In this document: in pieces, positions 51,600 to 59,296 of the stretch
Position numbering within the stretch: position 1 is the stretch's first letter
How the letters are laid out: every line of letters begins with the position of its first letter
Assembly: GCF_004365705.1 (NCBI RefSeq)
Contig: NZ_SOBN01000003.1
Location: forward strand, 868,001 to 932,000
Direction: 5' to 3'
Length of the DNA stretch: 64,000 nt
Source of the DNA: Streptomyces sp. 846.5
Lineage (GTDB): Bacteria > Actinomycetota > Actinomycetes > Streptomycetales > Streptomycetaceae
Notes under the pieces: generated by a model
Told to the model about the DNA's origin: nothing
What the model saw: only the letters and a program-made list of their open reading frames with translations
Database searches by the model: none
Translations under genes and position numbers: made by a program

Positions 51600-52346
51600 A
51601 TGAAGATCGCACTCATCGACTCCGGTCTGGGCCTGCTCAGCGCCGCCGCCGCGCTGCGGGGGCTGCGTCCGGACGCGGACCTGGTGCTGTCCACGGACCC
51701 GGACGGGATGCCCTGGGGGCCGCGTACCCCTGCCGGTATCACCGAGCATGCGCTGGCCTGTGCCCGCGCGGCGGCCGAGCTGCAGCCGGACGCGCTGATC
51801 GTCGCCTGCAACACGGCCTCGGTGCACGCGCTGGAGGCGATCAGGGCGGAGCTGGAGCCGGACATCCCGGTCATCGGCACCGTCCCGGCGATCAAGCCCG
51901 CGGCGGCGGCCGGCGGCCCGGTCGCGATCTGGGCCACCCCGGCGACCACCGGAAGCGCCTACCAGCGCGGTCTGATCAGGGACTTCGCGGCAGACGTCGA
52001 GGTCGCCGAGATCCCCTGCCCGGGTCTGGCCGAGGCCGTGGAGCGTGCCGACGCCGACGCCGTCGCGCAGGCCGTGGCAGCGGCCGCCGCGCTGACCCCG
52101 CCCGACACCCGGTCCCTGGTCCTAGGCTGCACCCACTACGAACTCCTGGACGACCTGATCCGCGCGGCCGTCCCCGGCCCGACCTTCTTCGGCTCCGCCC
52201 CGGCCGTAGCCGGCCAGGCCCTCCGCCGCGCCGCCCCAGCCGCCGCAGCCACCCAGGGCAACGGCACCCTCCTGGTCCTCCGCACCGGCCGCAAGGAAGA
52301 ACTCCCCCCCGAGGCCCTCACCTACCCCGAAGGCCGCGCCCTATAA
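51600..52346 (+). CDS. Aspartate/glutamate racemase family protein
   Basis: 248 residues from ATG 51600. Family motifs: N-terminal DSGLGLLSAAAALR, first catalytic Cys in IVACNTASVHALEAI, second in LVLGCTHYELLDD, and PVIGTVPAIKPAA. Resembles glutamate racemase (MurI) but shorter and with divergent ends, so a specialised racemase or a D-amino-acid supply role is possible. Followed by the hairpin AGGCGCC/GGCGCCT at 52346-52362. Confidence 0.85.
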   Translation: MKIALIDSGLGLLSAAAALRGLRPDADLVLSTDPDGMPWGPRTPAGITEHALACARAAAELQPDALIVACNTASVHALEAIRAELEPDIPVIGTVPAIKPAAAAGGPVAIWATPATTGSAYQRGLIRDFAADVEVAEIPCPGLAEAVERADADAVAQAVAAAAALTPPDTRSLVLGCTHYELLDDLIRAAVPGPTFFGSAPAVAGQALRRAAPAAAATQGNGTLLVLRTGRKEELPPEALTYPEGRAL

Positions 52347-52362
52347 GGCGCCGCAGGCGCCT
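52346..52362 (+). terminator. Small hairpin after the racemase gene
   Basis: AGGCGCC-GCA-GGCGCCT, overlapping the stop codon, immediately followed by the half copy of the dispersed repeat. Confidence 0.5.
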
Positions 52363-52365
52363 GTA

Positions 52366-52386
52366 AGGGGCGCGGGGAACTGCGCG
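52366..52386. repeat. Dispersed repeat, half arm (copy 3)
   Basis: Twenty-one bases identical to the right arm of copy 1, without a left partner. Either a decayed copy or an element that has lost one arm. Confidence 0.8.
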
Positions 52387-52416
52387 GCCAATCACCCTCC
52401 AACCCGCACCCGTGCA

Positions 52417-53364
52417 CTAAACAGCAACCGCCCCCCGCAGCCGCCTGAGCCCCGGAGTCCACCCCGCCAACACACTGTCAAAGATCCCCCGCGACGTCCC
52501 CGAATCCACCCCGAGCCGACTGATCCTCAGCGGATCCGGCCGAACTGCCCCCACTGCCCGCAGATCGAACAGCTGATCGTCGCCGAGGAACGCACTGCGG
52601 TACCCGTACCCCCGCAGCAGCGCCTCCGCGCGCCCATCGGCGACCCCGTGCGGATGCGCGAACGCACTCGGCTCCTCGCCGAGCAGCTCCGTCAGGATCC
52701 GGTGTCCGCCCACCACCTCCTCGCGGACGACGTAGTCATCGCACCGGTCCAGCCGGGCGTGCCCGAGCGAGTGGTTGCCGATCACGATCCCGCCGTCGCG
52801 CAGCGCCCGCAGGTCGTCCGCCGTCAGCTGCGCGCGGCCGGGGACGGTCCGACGGGCCGTCACCCGCAGCTCCTCCAGGCAGCTGCGTCGGTCCGGGTCG
52901 GGCAGCGCCGCCATCGCGGCCACCGCGCCGGCGGGCTCGCGCCCCGGCAGTCGGCGGCTGTAGCCGCCCTCCTCGATGAGCAGCCGCGCCTCGTCCCACC
53001 AGTAGGGACGCTCGCTTCCGACCAGTCCGGCGACGACGAAGGCCACCGCGGGGACCCGGCGCGCGGCCAGCACCGGCAGTGCGGTGGTCGCCGCGCTGCG
53101 GTGCCCGTGCTCGAAGGTGAGCAGCACCGCGTGCGGCGGCAGCGGCAGGCCCCCGGCCAGGGCGTCCTGGACCTGGGTCAGGGAGACCGGGCTGGCGGTC
53201 CGCAGCAGCCGCTCCACCTGGGCCCGGAAGGATCCGGGGTCGTCGAGTTCGCGGAAGGTCAGCACGGCGAGGCGCCGCGCCGAGCGCCCACGGGACCGAT
53301 CTGCGCCCTGGCGGCTCTGACGCTCGACCGGCCTGGGCAGGATGGTGAGGTTCGGCTCTCGCAC
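52417..53364 (-). CDS. NodB-type polysaccharide deacetylase with altered catalytic motif
   Basis: 315 residues from GTG 53364 (GGAAGGGAAG upstream). Deacetylase fold: VLLTFEHGHRSAATTALPVL (about 80-100), where family motif 1 TFDDG is TFEHG, motif 2 GNHSLGHARLDR intact (His pair), and motif 3 FAHPHGVADG in place of FAYPFG. The usual catalytic Asp and the metal Asp of motif 1 are Glu and His. No signal peptide. It may bind or deacetylate a different substrate or be inactive. Alone between repeat copy 3 and a methyltransferase gene. Confidence 0.78.
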   Translation of the reverse strand: MREPNLTILPRPVERQSRQGADRSRGRSARRLAVLTFRELDDPGSFRAQVERLLRTASPVSLTQVQDALAGGLPLPPHAVLLTFEHGHRSAATTALPVLAARRVPAVAFVVAGLVGSERPYWWDEARLLIEEGGYSRRLPGREPAGAVAAMAALPDPDRRSCLEELRVTARRTVPGRAQLTADDLRALRDGGIVIGNHSLGHARLDRCDDYVVREEVVGGHRILTELLGEEPSAFAHPHGVADGRAEALLRGYGYRSAFLGDDQLFDLRAVGAVRPDPLRISRLGVDSGTSRGIFDSVLAGWTPGLRRLRGAVAV

Positions 53365-53512
53365 GGACTTCCCTTCCGTCGCGCCGAGCTGCACCGGAGA
53401 TGGATGGCCGGTGCGGCTATGTCACCCAACGTATGGAAGACCCACACCCTGGGGTGAAGGTTGTACGCCGGCCGGAACAAGTTCCCGGTGGATTTCCGGG
53501 GACAATAGCCGC

Positions 53513-54394
53513 ATGACCGTCGAAGCCCAGCCAACCGATCCCCGCCCGGTCGAACGCCGGGTGGACCTCGGCACTGCGCGGCTGCTGCCCGACCTGGACC
53601 GGCCCAGGGGCTGGCTGCTCACCATGGACGACGCACCGCAGTCCTACGTCGACCTGGACAACCCGCTGCACCTGGAGTTCGAGTACGTGCAGCGACTCGC
53701 CCACGCCGCCGACCTGGCCGCGCCGCCGGGACGGCCGCTGGACGCGCTGCACCTCGGCGGCGGGGCGCTCACCCTACCCCGCTACCTGGCCGCCACCCGT
53801 CCCGGTTCGCGCCAGCGGGTGGTCGAGCTGGACGCGGCGCTGATCGCCCTGGTGCGCGAGCACCTGCCCTGGACGCCTGCCCGCGGCGGCGCCGAGGTCC
53901 GGATCGAGGTCCAGGCGGCGGACGCCCGCGCCGCCCTGGCCGAGAGCCGGGACGGCTGCGCGGATCTGCTGGTCGCCGACGTGTTCGGCGGCTCGCGCAT
54001 CCCCGCGCACCTGACCTCGGTGGAGTTCGTCCGGGAGGCGGCGCGGGTGCTGCGCGCGGACGGCCTCTACGCCGCGAACCTCGCCGACGGCGCACCGCTG
54101 GACTTCGCCCGCTCCCAGCTGGCGACCGTCGCCGAGGTGTTCCCCGAGGTCTGCCTGATCGCCGAGCCCTCGGTGCTGCGCGGGCGCCGCTACGGCAATC
54201 TGGTCATTCTGGCCTGCCGGCAGCCGTTCCCGGTCGCCGACCTGGCCCGCCGCACCGCCGCGGACGCCTTCCCGGCCCGGGTGGTCCACGGCGACCGGCT
54301 CGACCTGCTCAGGGGGGACGCGCGACCGGTCACCGACGCGACCGCGGCCCCCTCCCCGGCCCCGCCGGACGGAGCCTTCAGCCTGGGCTCCTGA
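53513..54394 (+). CDS. Spermidine-synthase-like methyltransferase-fold protein
   Basis: 293 residues from ATG 53513; GACAAT (53501-53506) 6 nt upstream suggests a leaderless start. The Rossmann motif is DALHLGGGALTLPRYLAA, then VVELDAALIALVREHL, and DLLVADVFGGSRIPAHLTSV. Lacks strict spermidine synthase Asp motifs, as in many streptomycete fused-type homologues of unknown function. Product could be a polyamine or an unrelated methylated compound. Convergent with the O-methyltransferase, 13 nt between stops. Confidence 0.82.
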   Translation: MTVEAQPTDPRPVERRVDLGTARLLPDLDRPRGWLLTMDDAPQSYVDLDNPLHLEFEYVQRLAHAADLAAPPGRPLDALHLGGGALTLPRYLAATRPGSRQRVVELDAALIALVREHLPWTPARGGAEVRIEVQAADARAALAESRDGCADLLVADVFGGSRIPAHLTSVEFVREAARVLRADGLYAANLADGAPLDFARSQLATVAEVFPEVCLIAEPSVLRGRRYGNLVILACRQPFPVADLARRTAADAFPARVVHGDRLDLLRGDARPVTDATAAPSPAPPDGAFSLGS

Positions 54395-54407
54395 CGGCCC
54401 CGGCGGG

Positions 54408-55091
54408 CTACTCGCCGACCAGGGCCAGCGCGAACCCGTCGTACCCCTTGCCGCCCACGGTCTGCAGCACCGTGCCCCGGAGCCGAGGTTCCGCGGCGAT
54501 CAGCTCCACCGCCGCCTGGGACCCCTGGATCTCCGGCTGCTCCGAGCCGACGTCCGCGAGATGGCCGTCGCGCACCACGTTGTCGACGACGATCAGGGTG
54601 CCCGGGCGGCCCAGCTCCAGCGCCCAGCGCACGTAGTTGCCGCTGTTGACCTTGTCGGCGTCGATGAATACCAGGTCGAACGGGTCCTGCCGCTCCTGCT
54701 GCAGCAGCGGCAGGCTGTCCAGGGCCGGGCCCACGCGCACCTCGACCCGGTCCGCGAGACCGGCCGCGGCGAGGTTGCCCCGGGCCACCTCGGCATGCCT
54801 GGGGTCGAACTCCAGCGTCACCAGGCGACCGTCCTGCGGCAGGGCCCGGGCCAGGCAGATCGTGGAGTAGCCCCCGAGGGTGCCGATCTCCAGGATCCGT
54901 CGTGCCCCCACCAGCCGCGCCAGCAGATTGAGGAACTCGCCCTGCGACGCCGACACGGCGATCCGCGGCAGTCCGGCGGCGTCGCTCGCCGCGAGCGCGG
55001 CGTCCAGCACCGGATCACCGAGCCCCAGGGTCCGGTCGATGTAGCTGTCGACATGTCGCCACGTCTGCTCGTCCGTCGCGCCCGCGCTCAT
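54408..55091 (-). CDS. O-methyltransferase (CCoAOMT-like, Methyltransf_3)
   Basis: 227 residues from ATG 55091 (GGAAGG upstream). SAM motifs LEIGTLGGYSTICLARAL, TLEFDPRHAEVARGNLAAAG and metal-site FIDADKVNSGNYVRWALEL with VVDNVVRDG. Catechol-type, metal-dependent O-methyltransferases have this layout. Substrate unknown; alone by operon. Confidence 0.9.
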   Translation of the reverse strand: MSAGATDEQTWRHVDSYIDRTLGLGDPVLDAALAASDAAGLPRIAVSASQGEFLNLLARLVGARRILEIGTLGGYSTICLARALPQDGRLVTLEFDPRHAEVARGNLAAAGLADRVEVRVGPALDSLPLLQQERQDPFDLVFIDADKVNSGNYVRWALELGRPGTLIVVDNVVRDGHLADVGSEQPEIQGSQAAVELIAAEPRLRGTVLQTVGGKGYDGFALALVGE

Positions 55092-55172
55092 GCTGCTGCC
55101 TTCCCATCTCACCGCTGACCTGCCGTCCGATCGTCAACCTACCCGCCGCGGCAGGCCCCTACCATGGACGAC

Positions 55173-55751
55173 ATGCGCCTCATAGGAGAGATCGACCCCG
55201 CCCGCCCGCTGCTCGTCGTGGCCGTCGCGGAGGAGGCGGCGCACCTGGACGGGGGGCTGCCGGTGCTGCTGACCGGCATGGGCAAGGTCAATGCGAGCGT
55301 CGCGCTGGCGACCGTGCTCGCCCGGGGGCCACTGCCCGCCGCCGTGGTCAACCTCGGGACGGCGGGGGCGTTGCGGCCGGGTCTGGCGGGGACGCACGAG
55401 ATCGGCGAGGTGATCCAGCACGACCTGGACTCCGAGGTGCTGCGCACGCTCACCGGAGCGGTCTACGGCCCTCCGCTGACCCTGGAGGCAGCCGGCCCGT
55501 CCCGTCCGGTGCTGGCCACCGGCGACCTCTTCGTCGCCGAGGAGTCGGCTCGGCAGCGCCTCGCCGAACGCGCGCACCTGGTCGACATGGAGGGCTATGC
55601 GGTGGCGAGCGCGGCGCTGGCGGCCGGTGTCCCGGTCCGGGTGGTCAAGCATGTCAGCGATGAGGCCGGCGACGGCGCGGCGCGCACCTGGCGCGAGTCC
55701 GTGGACGGCTGCGCCCAGGCCCTGGGGCTCTGGGCGCGCGACAACCTCTGA
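55173..55751 (+). CDS. Nucleoside phosphorylase/nucleosidase family protein
   Basis: 192 residues from ATG 55173, 7 nt after TACCAT (55160-55165), so leaderless start preferred to ATG 55164. Motifs: LLVVAVAEEAAHLDG, TGMGKVNASVALATVL, VNLGTAGALRPGLAG, and the active-site VDMEGYAVASAAL with VVKHVSDEAGDGAARTW. MTA/SAH nucleosidase-like, shorter than MtnN (about 230). It removes a base from a nucleoside such as SAH or MTA. Confidence 0.82.
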   Translation: MRLIGEIDPARPLLVVAVAEEAAHLDGGLPVLLTGMGKVNASVALATVLARGPLPAAVVNLGTAGALRPGLAGTHEIGEVIQHDLDSEVLRTLTGAVYGPPLTLEAAGPSRPVLATGDLFVAEESARQRLAERAHLVDMEGYAVASAALAAGVPVRVVKHVSDEAGDGAARTWRESVDGCAQALGLWARDNL

Positions 55752-55787
55752 CCCCGACGGCAACGACAACCGCAACGACAGCGGCGC

Positions 55788-56879
55788 CTACGGCTCGGCC
55801 AGCGGCCGGGCCGTGGCCATGCCGACCAGCAGGCCGGCCCCGGCCGTGATGCCGGGGAAGCTGAGCACCGGGCTGATCGCTGCCTCCACCGCCAGCGCGG
55901 TGAGCGCACCGGCGGCGGTCAGCGCCGCCGGGGTGGAGCCCGGCGAGCGGCGCAGGGACCACATCATCCAGCCGTAGGACGCGGCCAGCAGGCACAGTCC
56001 GGGCACTCCCTGCTCCGCCGCGACCTCCAGCGCCGCCGAGGAGGCGCCGCCCGGGGTGGAGAAGTCCTGTGCGGCGGGGCTCAGTTCGGTGAACCGGCCG
56101 GGGCCGACGCCGCGCAGCGGAGCCCCTCCGGCCTCCTGGACCGCGTCGTGCCACAGCGCCGCCCGCTGCTCGGAGACCGGAAGCCCGACGCTGCTCGCCG
56201 TCGGATCGGTGCCCGAGCGGGCCAGCAGCAGCGGGGCGACGCCGGCCAGCACCGCGCACAGCCCCAGCAGCAGCAGCGCGGGCAGCCGCCGCCTGGCCGT
56301 CCGCACCGCGACGGCCAGGATCAGGGTGCCGAGGCAGGCGAGGACCGCCGCTGTCGAGCCGGCGGTCACGGCCTCGGCGGTCAGCGCGCAGGCGAGCAGG
56401 GCGAGGGCGAACGCCGGACGGAGGTGACGGCGCGCGTGGCGCGGCGTCCCGGCCGGGGAGGATATCGCCGCCGGTGGTGTTCGGGCCGCCTGCGCCGCGC
56501 AGCAGGCGGCGCCGACGGCGAGGGCGATGAGCGCGCCGTTGGCGTCGGCGTTGTGCAGCGGGGGAGCGGCCGGGTCACCGGACAGTCCGCCCGGCGCGAC
56601 CAGCGCCAGCACGCCCACCGCGAGGGCGATCACGGCGGGCGAGCCGACGGGTGCGACGGCGCCGGCGATGCGTCCGGCCGCGTAGCCGGCGGCGACGGCC
56701 AGCAGCCCGAGCAGGACTCCCTCGGGGTGGGCGTCGCGTCCACTGGCGGTGTAGAGCGACCAGCTCGCGCAGCCGGTGAGCAGCAGTCCGCCGATCACGT
56801 CCACGGCCGTGTCGGAGGCGGCACCCGACGGACCGTCAAGGTCGGGGGTGCCGATCGTCGATGTGCGCGCAGCCCCCAT
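55788..56879 (-). CDS. O-antigen ligase-like membrane protein (Wzy_C type)
   Basis: 363 residues from ATG 56879; ATG 56960 is unsupported. About ten membrane segments (for example VDVIGGLLLTGCASWSLY, AAGYAAGRIAGAVAP, LPALLLLGLCAVLAG). A periplasmic loop holds RAALWHDAVQEAGGAPLRGV, GPGRFTE and AAEQGVPGL, as in the O-antigen ligase/polymerase family (WxxA...GxGxGxF...N...L.E.G). It could polymerise or ligate a surface glycan. Not linked to the exopolysaccharide operon at the left end. Confidence 0.75.
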   Translation of the reverse strand: MGAARTSTIGTPDLDGPSGAASDTAVDVIGGLLLTGCASWSLYTASGRDAHPEGVLLGLLAVAAGYAAGRIAGAVAPVGSPAVIALAVGVLALVAPGGLSGDPAAPPLHNADANGALIALAVGAACCAAQAARTPPAAISSPAGTPRHARRHLRPAFALALLACALTAEAVTAGSTAAVLACLGTLILAVAVRTARRRLPALLLLGLCAVLAGVAPLLLARSGTDPTASSVGLPVSEQRAALWHDAVQEAGGAPLRGVGPGRFTELSPAAQDFSTPGGASSAALEVAAEQGVPGLCLLAASYGWMMWSLRRSPGSTPAALTAAGALTALAVEAAISPVLSFPGITAGAGLLVGMATARPLAEP

Positions 56880-56991
56880 GCCGGCCCCCGTTTCCCGTCG
56901 ATCCACGGTAGACCGGACCTGGCCGAATGACGCCCCTTCGCACAAATATTCGCTGGTCATGACAATGACCGAAGATGATCCGGCGGCCGGA

Positions 56992-56997
56992 TAGGGT
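56992..56997 (+). promoter_or_regulatory. -10 box of the NUDIX gene (leaderless)
   Basis: TAGGGT ends 7 nt before ATG 57005. Confidence 0.55.
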
Positions 56998-57004
56998 CGG
57001 GTCC

Positions 57005-57541
57005 ATGCCCATACCAGAGTTTGTCAGCGAGCTGCGCAGCAAGGTCGGACAGTCACCGCTGTGGATGGCCGGGATCACCGCCGTCATCCTGGACGAGCAG
57101 CGGCGGGTCCTGCTGGGACGTCGCTCGGACACCGGCCGCTGGGCCCTGATCACCGGCATCATCGACCCCGGCGAGCAGCCCGCCGACGCGGTGGCGCGCG
57201 AATGCCTGGAGGAGACCGGCGTGCACGCCGTTCCCGAGCGCCTGACCAGCGTGACGGTCTCTCCGCCGATCGTCCACGCCAACGGCGACCAGGCGCAGTA
57301 CCTGGAGCTGACCTTCCTCTGCCGCGCGGTGGGCGGCGAGGCGAGGGTCAATGACGACGAGTCACTGGAGGTCGGCTGGTTCGATCCTGACGCCCTGCCG
57401 GAGGGCTTCGACGAGCGCGCACGGCAGCGGCTGCGGCTGGCCCTCAGCGGGGCGGCGGAGGCGTACTTCAGCTTCGACGAGGCAGCGGCCGAGACCGCGG
57501 CGGCCGAGGACCGGGCCGGTCAGAGCTTGCGCACCACATAG
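57005..57541 (+). CDS. NUDIX hydrolase
   Basis: 178 residues from ATG 57005. NUDIX box GIIDPGEQPADAVARECLEE with TGV follows the pattern Gx5Ex7REUxEExGU. Preceded by LLGRRSDTGRWALI. It cleaves a nucleoside diphosphate linked to another group. Its 3' end overlaps the dhaM stop by 22 nt on the other strand. Confidence 0.92.
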   Translation: MPIPEFVSELRSKVGQSPLWMAGITAVILDEQRRVLLGRRSDTGRWALITGIIDPGEQPADAVARECLEETGVHAVPERLTSVTVSPPIVHANGDQAQYLELTFLCRAVGGEARVNDDESLEVGWFDPDALPEGFDERARQRLRLALSGAAEAYFSFDEAAAETAAAEDRAGQSLRTT

Positions 57542-58038
57542 CAGTCCTCGGCCGACTCGATCACCGCGGACAGGTCACCGCCCGCCGAGGCGGTGGCCAC
57601 CGCGGCGACCGCGCCCTCCACGAACGGGGCGTCAGCGAGCCGCACCGGGAAGGGCAGTCCATGCGCCTCCGCGGCGGCGAGCACGCCCCGCACTGTGTCG
57701 ACGGAGGCGTCCAGGTCGACGATCACGGCGACGCCCATGCCCTGGTCGACCTCCCGGGCCGCTGCCGCCACCAGGGCCGGGCCGGTGCCGAGACCGTCCT
57801 CGGGCATGCTCCCGGCCGTCGCGATCGGCCCGGGGTCGCCGCTGCCCAGTAGCTCGGCCGCCATCGCCGCGACGGCCTCGGCCACGGCCCGACTGTGCGA
57901 CACCAGCACCACCCCGACCCGGTCCAGGCCGGCCAGCGGCAGAACCCGCAACGGCCTCGGTACGGTCTCCAGCCCGTGCGCCTCCTCCTCCGGAGCCGGA
58001 TCCGGCCGCAGCGTCACTACCTGTGCCTCGCCACCCAT
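57520..58038 (-). CDS. DhaM-like PTS EIIA domain, orphan
   Basis: 172 residues from ATG 58038 (GAGGAG upstream). EIIA-Man fold with the phospho-acceptor His in VGVVLVSHSRAVAEAVAAMA, GLGTGPALVAAAAREVDQG and VIVDLDASVDTVRGVLA. DhaM passes phosphate from HPr to the ADP-bound DhaL of dihydroxyacetone kinase. DhaK and DhaL are not adjacent: the next upstream gene is on the opposite strand. So this copy is either supplied by a distant dhaKL or has another partner. Confidence 0.85.
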   Translation of the reverse strand: MGGEAQVVTLRPDPAPEEEAHGLETVPRPLRVLPLAGLDRVGVVLVSHSRAVAEAVAAMAAELLGSGDPGPIATAGSMPEDGLGTGPALVAAAAREVDQGMGVAVIVDLDASVDTVRGVLAAAEAHGLPFPVRLADAPFVEGAVAAVATASAGGDLSAVIESAEDCYVVRKL

Positions 58039-58187
58039 GTCGCTGCTCCTCGGCTCAATGACGATTCCGCCAGGGCTGATTCCGCCAGGCTAGGACGTGG
58101 GGGCCGTCGAACCGGAGCGGCGCGCTGCGGTGCCGCCCTCGGGCTGCGCCCTTGATCGCCGCACGGTTGAGCTGAAAGGGTCAGTCC

Positions 58188-59189
58188 ATGCGCTACATCA
58201 TCATCGGAGCGGGTGCGGTCGGCGGAGCCATCGGCGGACGGCTGTTCGAGGGCGGGCGCGAGGTCGTACTGGTCGCCCGGGGCGCGCACTACCGCGCCCT
58301 CGCCGAGAAGGGGCTGACGCTGACGACACCGGACGGCACCGCGGTGCTGCCGGTACCGGCCGCGGACCGCCCCGAGGGTGTGCAGCTGCGGCCGGACGAC
58401 GTGCTGGTGCTCGCCGTCAAGAGCCAGGACACCCAGGCCGCGCTGGACGCCTGGGCGGACCGCCCGGTGGCGGGCAGCGGGACCGCGGCGGAACTGCTGC
58501 CGCTGGTCTGCGCGCAGAACGCGGTCGAGAACGAACGGCTGGCGCTGCGCCGCTTCCGCCGGGTCTACGGGATGTGCGTCTGGCTGCCGGCCACCCATCT
58601 GGAGCCGGGCCTGATCGGGGCCGAGTGCTCCCCGCTCACCGGGATCCTGCACCTCGGCCGCTATCCGCACGGCGCCGACGACACCGCCCGGAGCATCGCC
58701 GCGGACCTGGAGGCGTGCAGGTTCCTGGCGCCGGTCTCCGAGGACGTGATGCGCTGGAAGTACGGAAAGCTGATCGGCAATCTCTCCAACGCCCTGGAGG
58801 CGGTCACCGGACCGATCGAGAGCGCCCAGGCGCTGGAGCTGCACCAGGCGGCCGGGGCCGAGGGCGCCAGGGTGCTCGACGCCGCCGGGGTCGGCTACTC
58901 CACCGACCAGGAGCGGGCCGAGGTGGCCGGCGACCGGCTGCGGTACCGGCCCGTCCCCGGGGTGAACCGCGGCGGCGGCTCCTCCTGGCAGAGCCTGGCC
59001 CGGGGCGCCGGCAGCATCGAGGCCGACTACCTCAACGGGGAGATCGTGCTGCTCGGACGGATCCACGGCCTGGCCACGCCGGTCAACAGCGTGCTGCAGC
59101 GGCTGGCCGACCGGGACGCCAGGCTGGGGCGGGGACCCGGTTCGACGACCCCGGCCGAGCTCGCCGCACTCATCGCCAAGGAGAGCTGA
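58188..59189 (+). CDS. 2-dehydropantoate 2-reductase-like NADP oxidoreductase
   Basis: 333 residues from ATG 58188 with GAAAGGG upstream. N-terminal NADP Rossmann GAGAVGGAIGGRLFEGG, LVLAVKSQDTQAALDAW and NAVENERLALRRF; C-terminal helical ApbA_C domain with KYGKLIGNLSNALEAVT and GIESAQALELHQA-type region. Ketopantoate reductase-like; panE in pantothenate synthesis or a paralogue that reduces another 2-oxo acid. No pan genes are adjacent, so I leave the gene symbol blank. Confidence 0.85.
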   Translation: MRYIIIGAGAVGGAIGGRLFEGGREVVLVARGAHYRALAEKGLTLTTPDGTAVLPVPAADRPEGVQLRPDDVLVLAVKSQDTQAALDAWADRPVAGSGTAAELLPLVCAQNAVENERLALRRFRRVYGMCVWLPATHLEPGLIGAECSPLTGILHLGRYPHGADDTARSIAADLEACRFLAPVSEDVMRWKYGKLIGNLSNALEAVTGPIESAQALELHQAAGAEGARVLDAAGVGYSTDQERAEVAGDRLRYRPVPGVNRGGGSSWQSLARGAGSIEADYLNGEIVLLGRIHGLATPVNSVLQRLADRDARLGRGPGSTTPAELAALIAKES

Positions 59190-59229
59190 CGGACCGTCAA
59201 TCCAGGTCGGCGGCACGCCTTCCCTTATT

Positions 59230-59245
59230 CTAGAACGTGTTCTAG
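59230..59245. promoter_or_regulatory. KstR box
   Basis: CTAGAACGTGTTCTAG: 7-bp arms around GT. It matches the KstR consensus TNNAACNNGTTNNA exactly, 51 nt before the acyl-CoA dehydrogenase ATG. TATTCT (59226-59231) overlaps it and may be the -10. KstR is the TetR-type repressor of cholesterol/steroid catabolism in mycobacteria and relatives. The kstR gene is not in this window. Confidence 0.8.
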
Positions 59246-59296
59246 CGTGGCGCCCGGCGGGTCACCGTGCCGCCGTGCCGACCCGAGGGGATCGCC

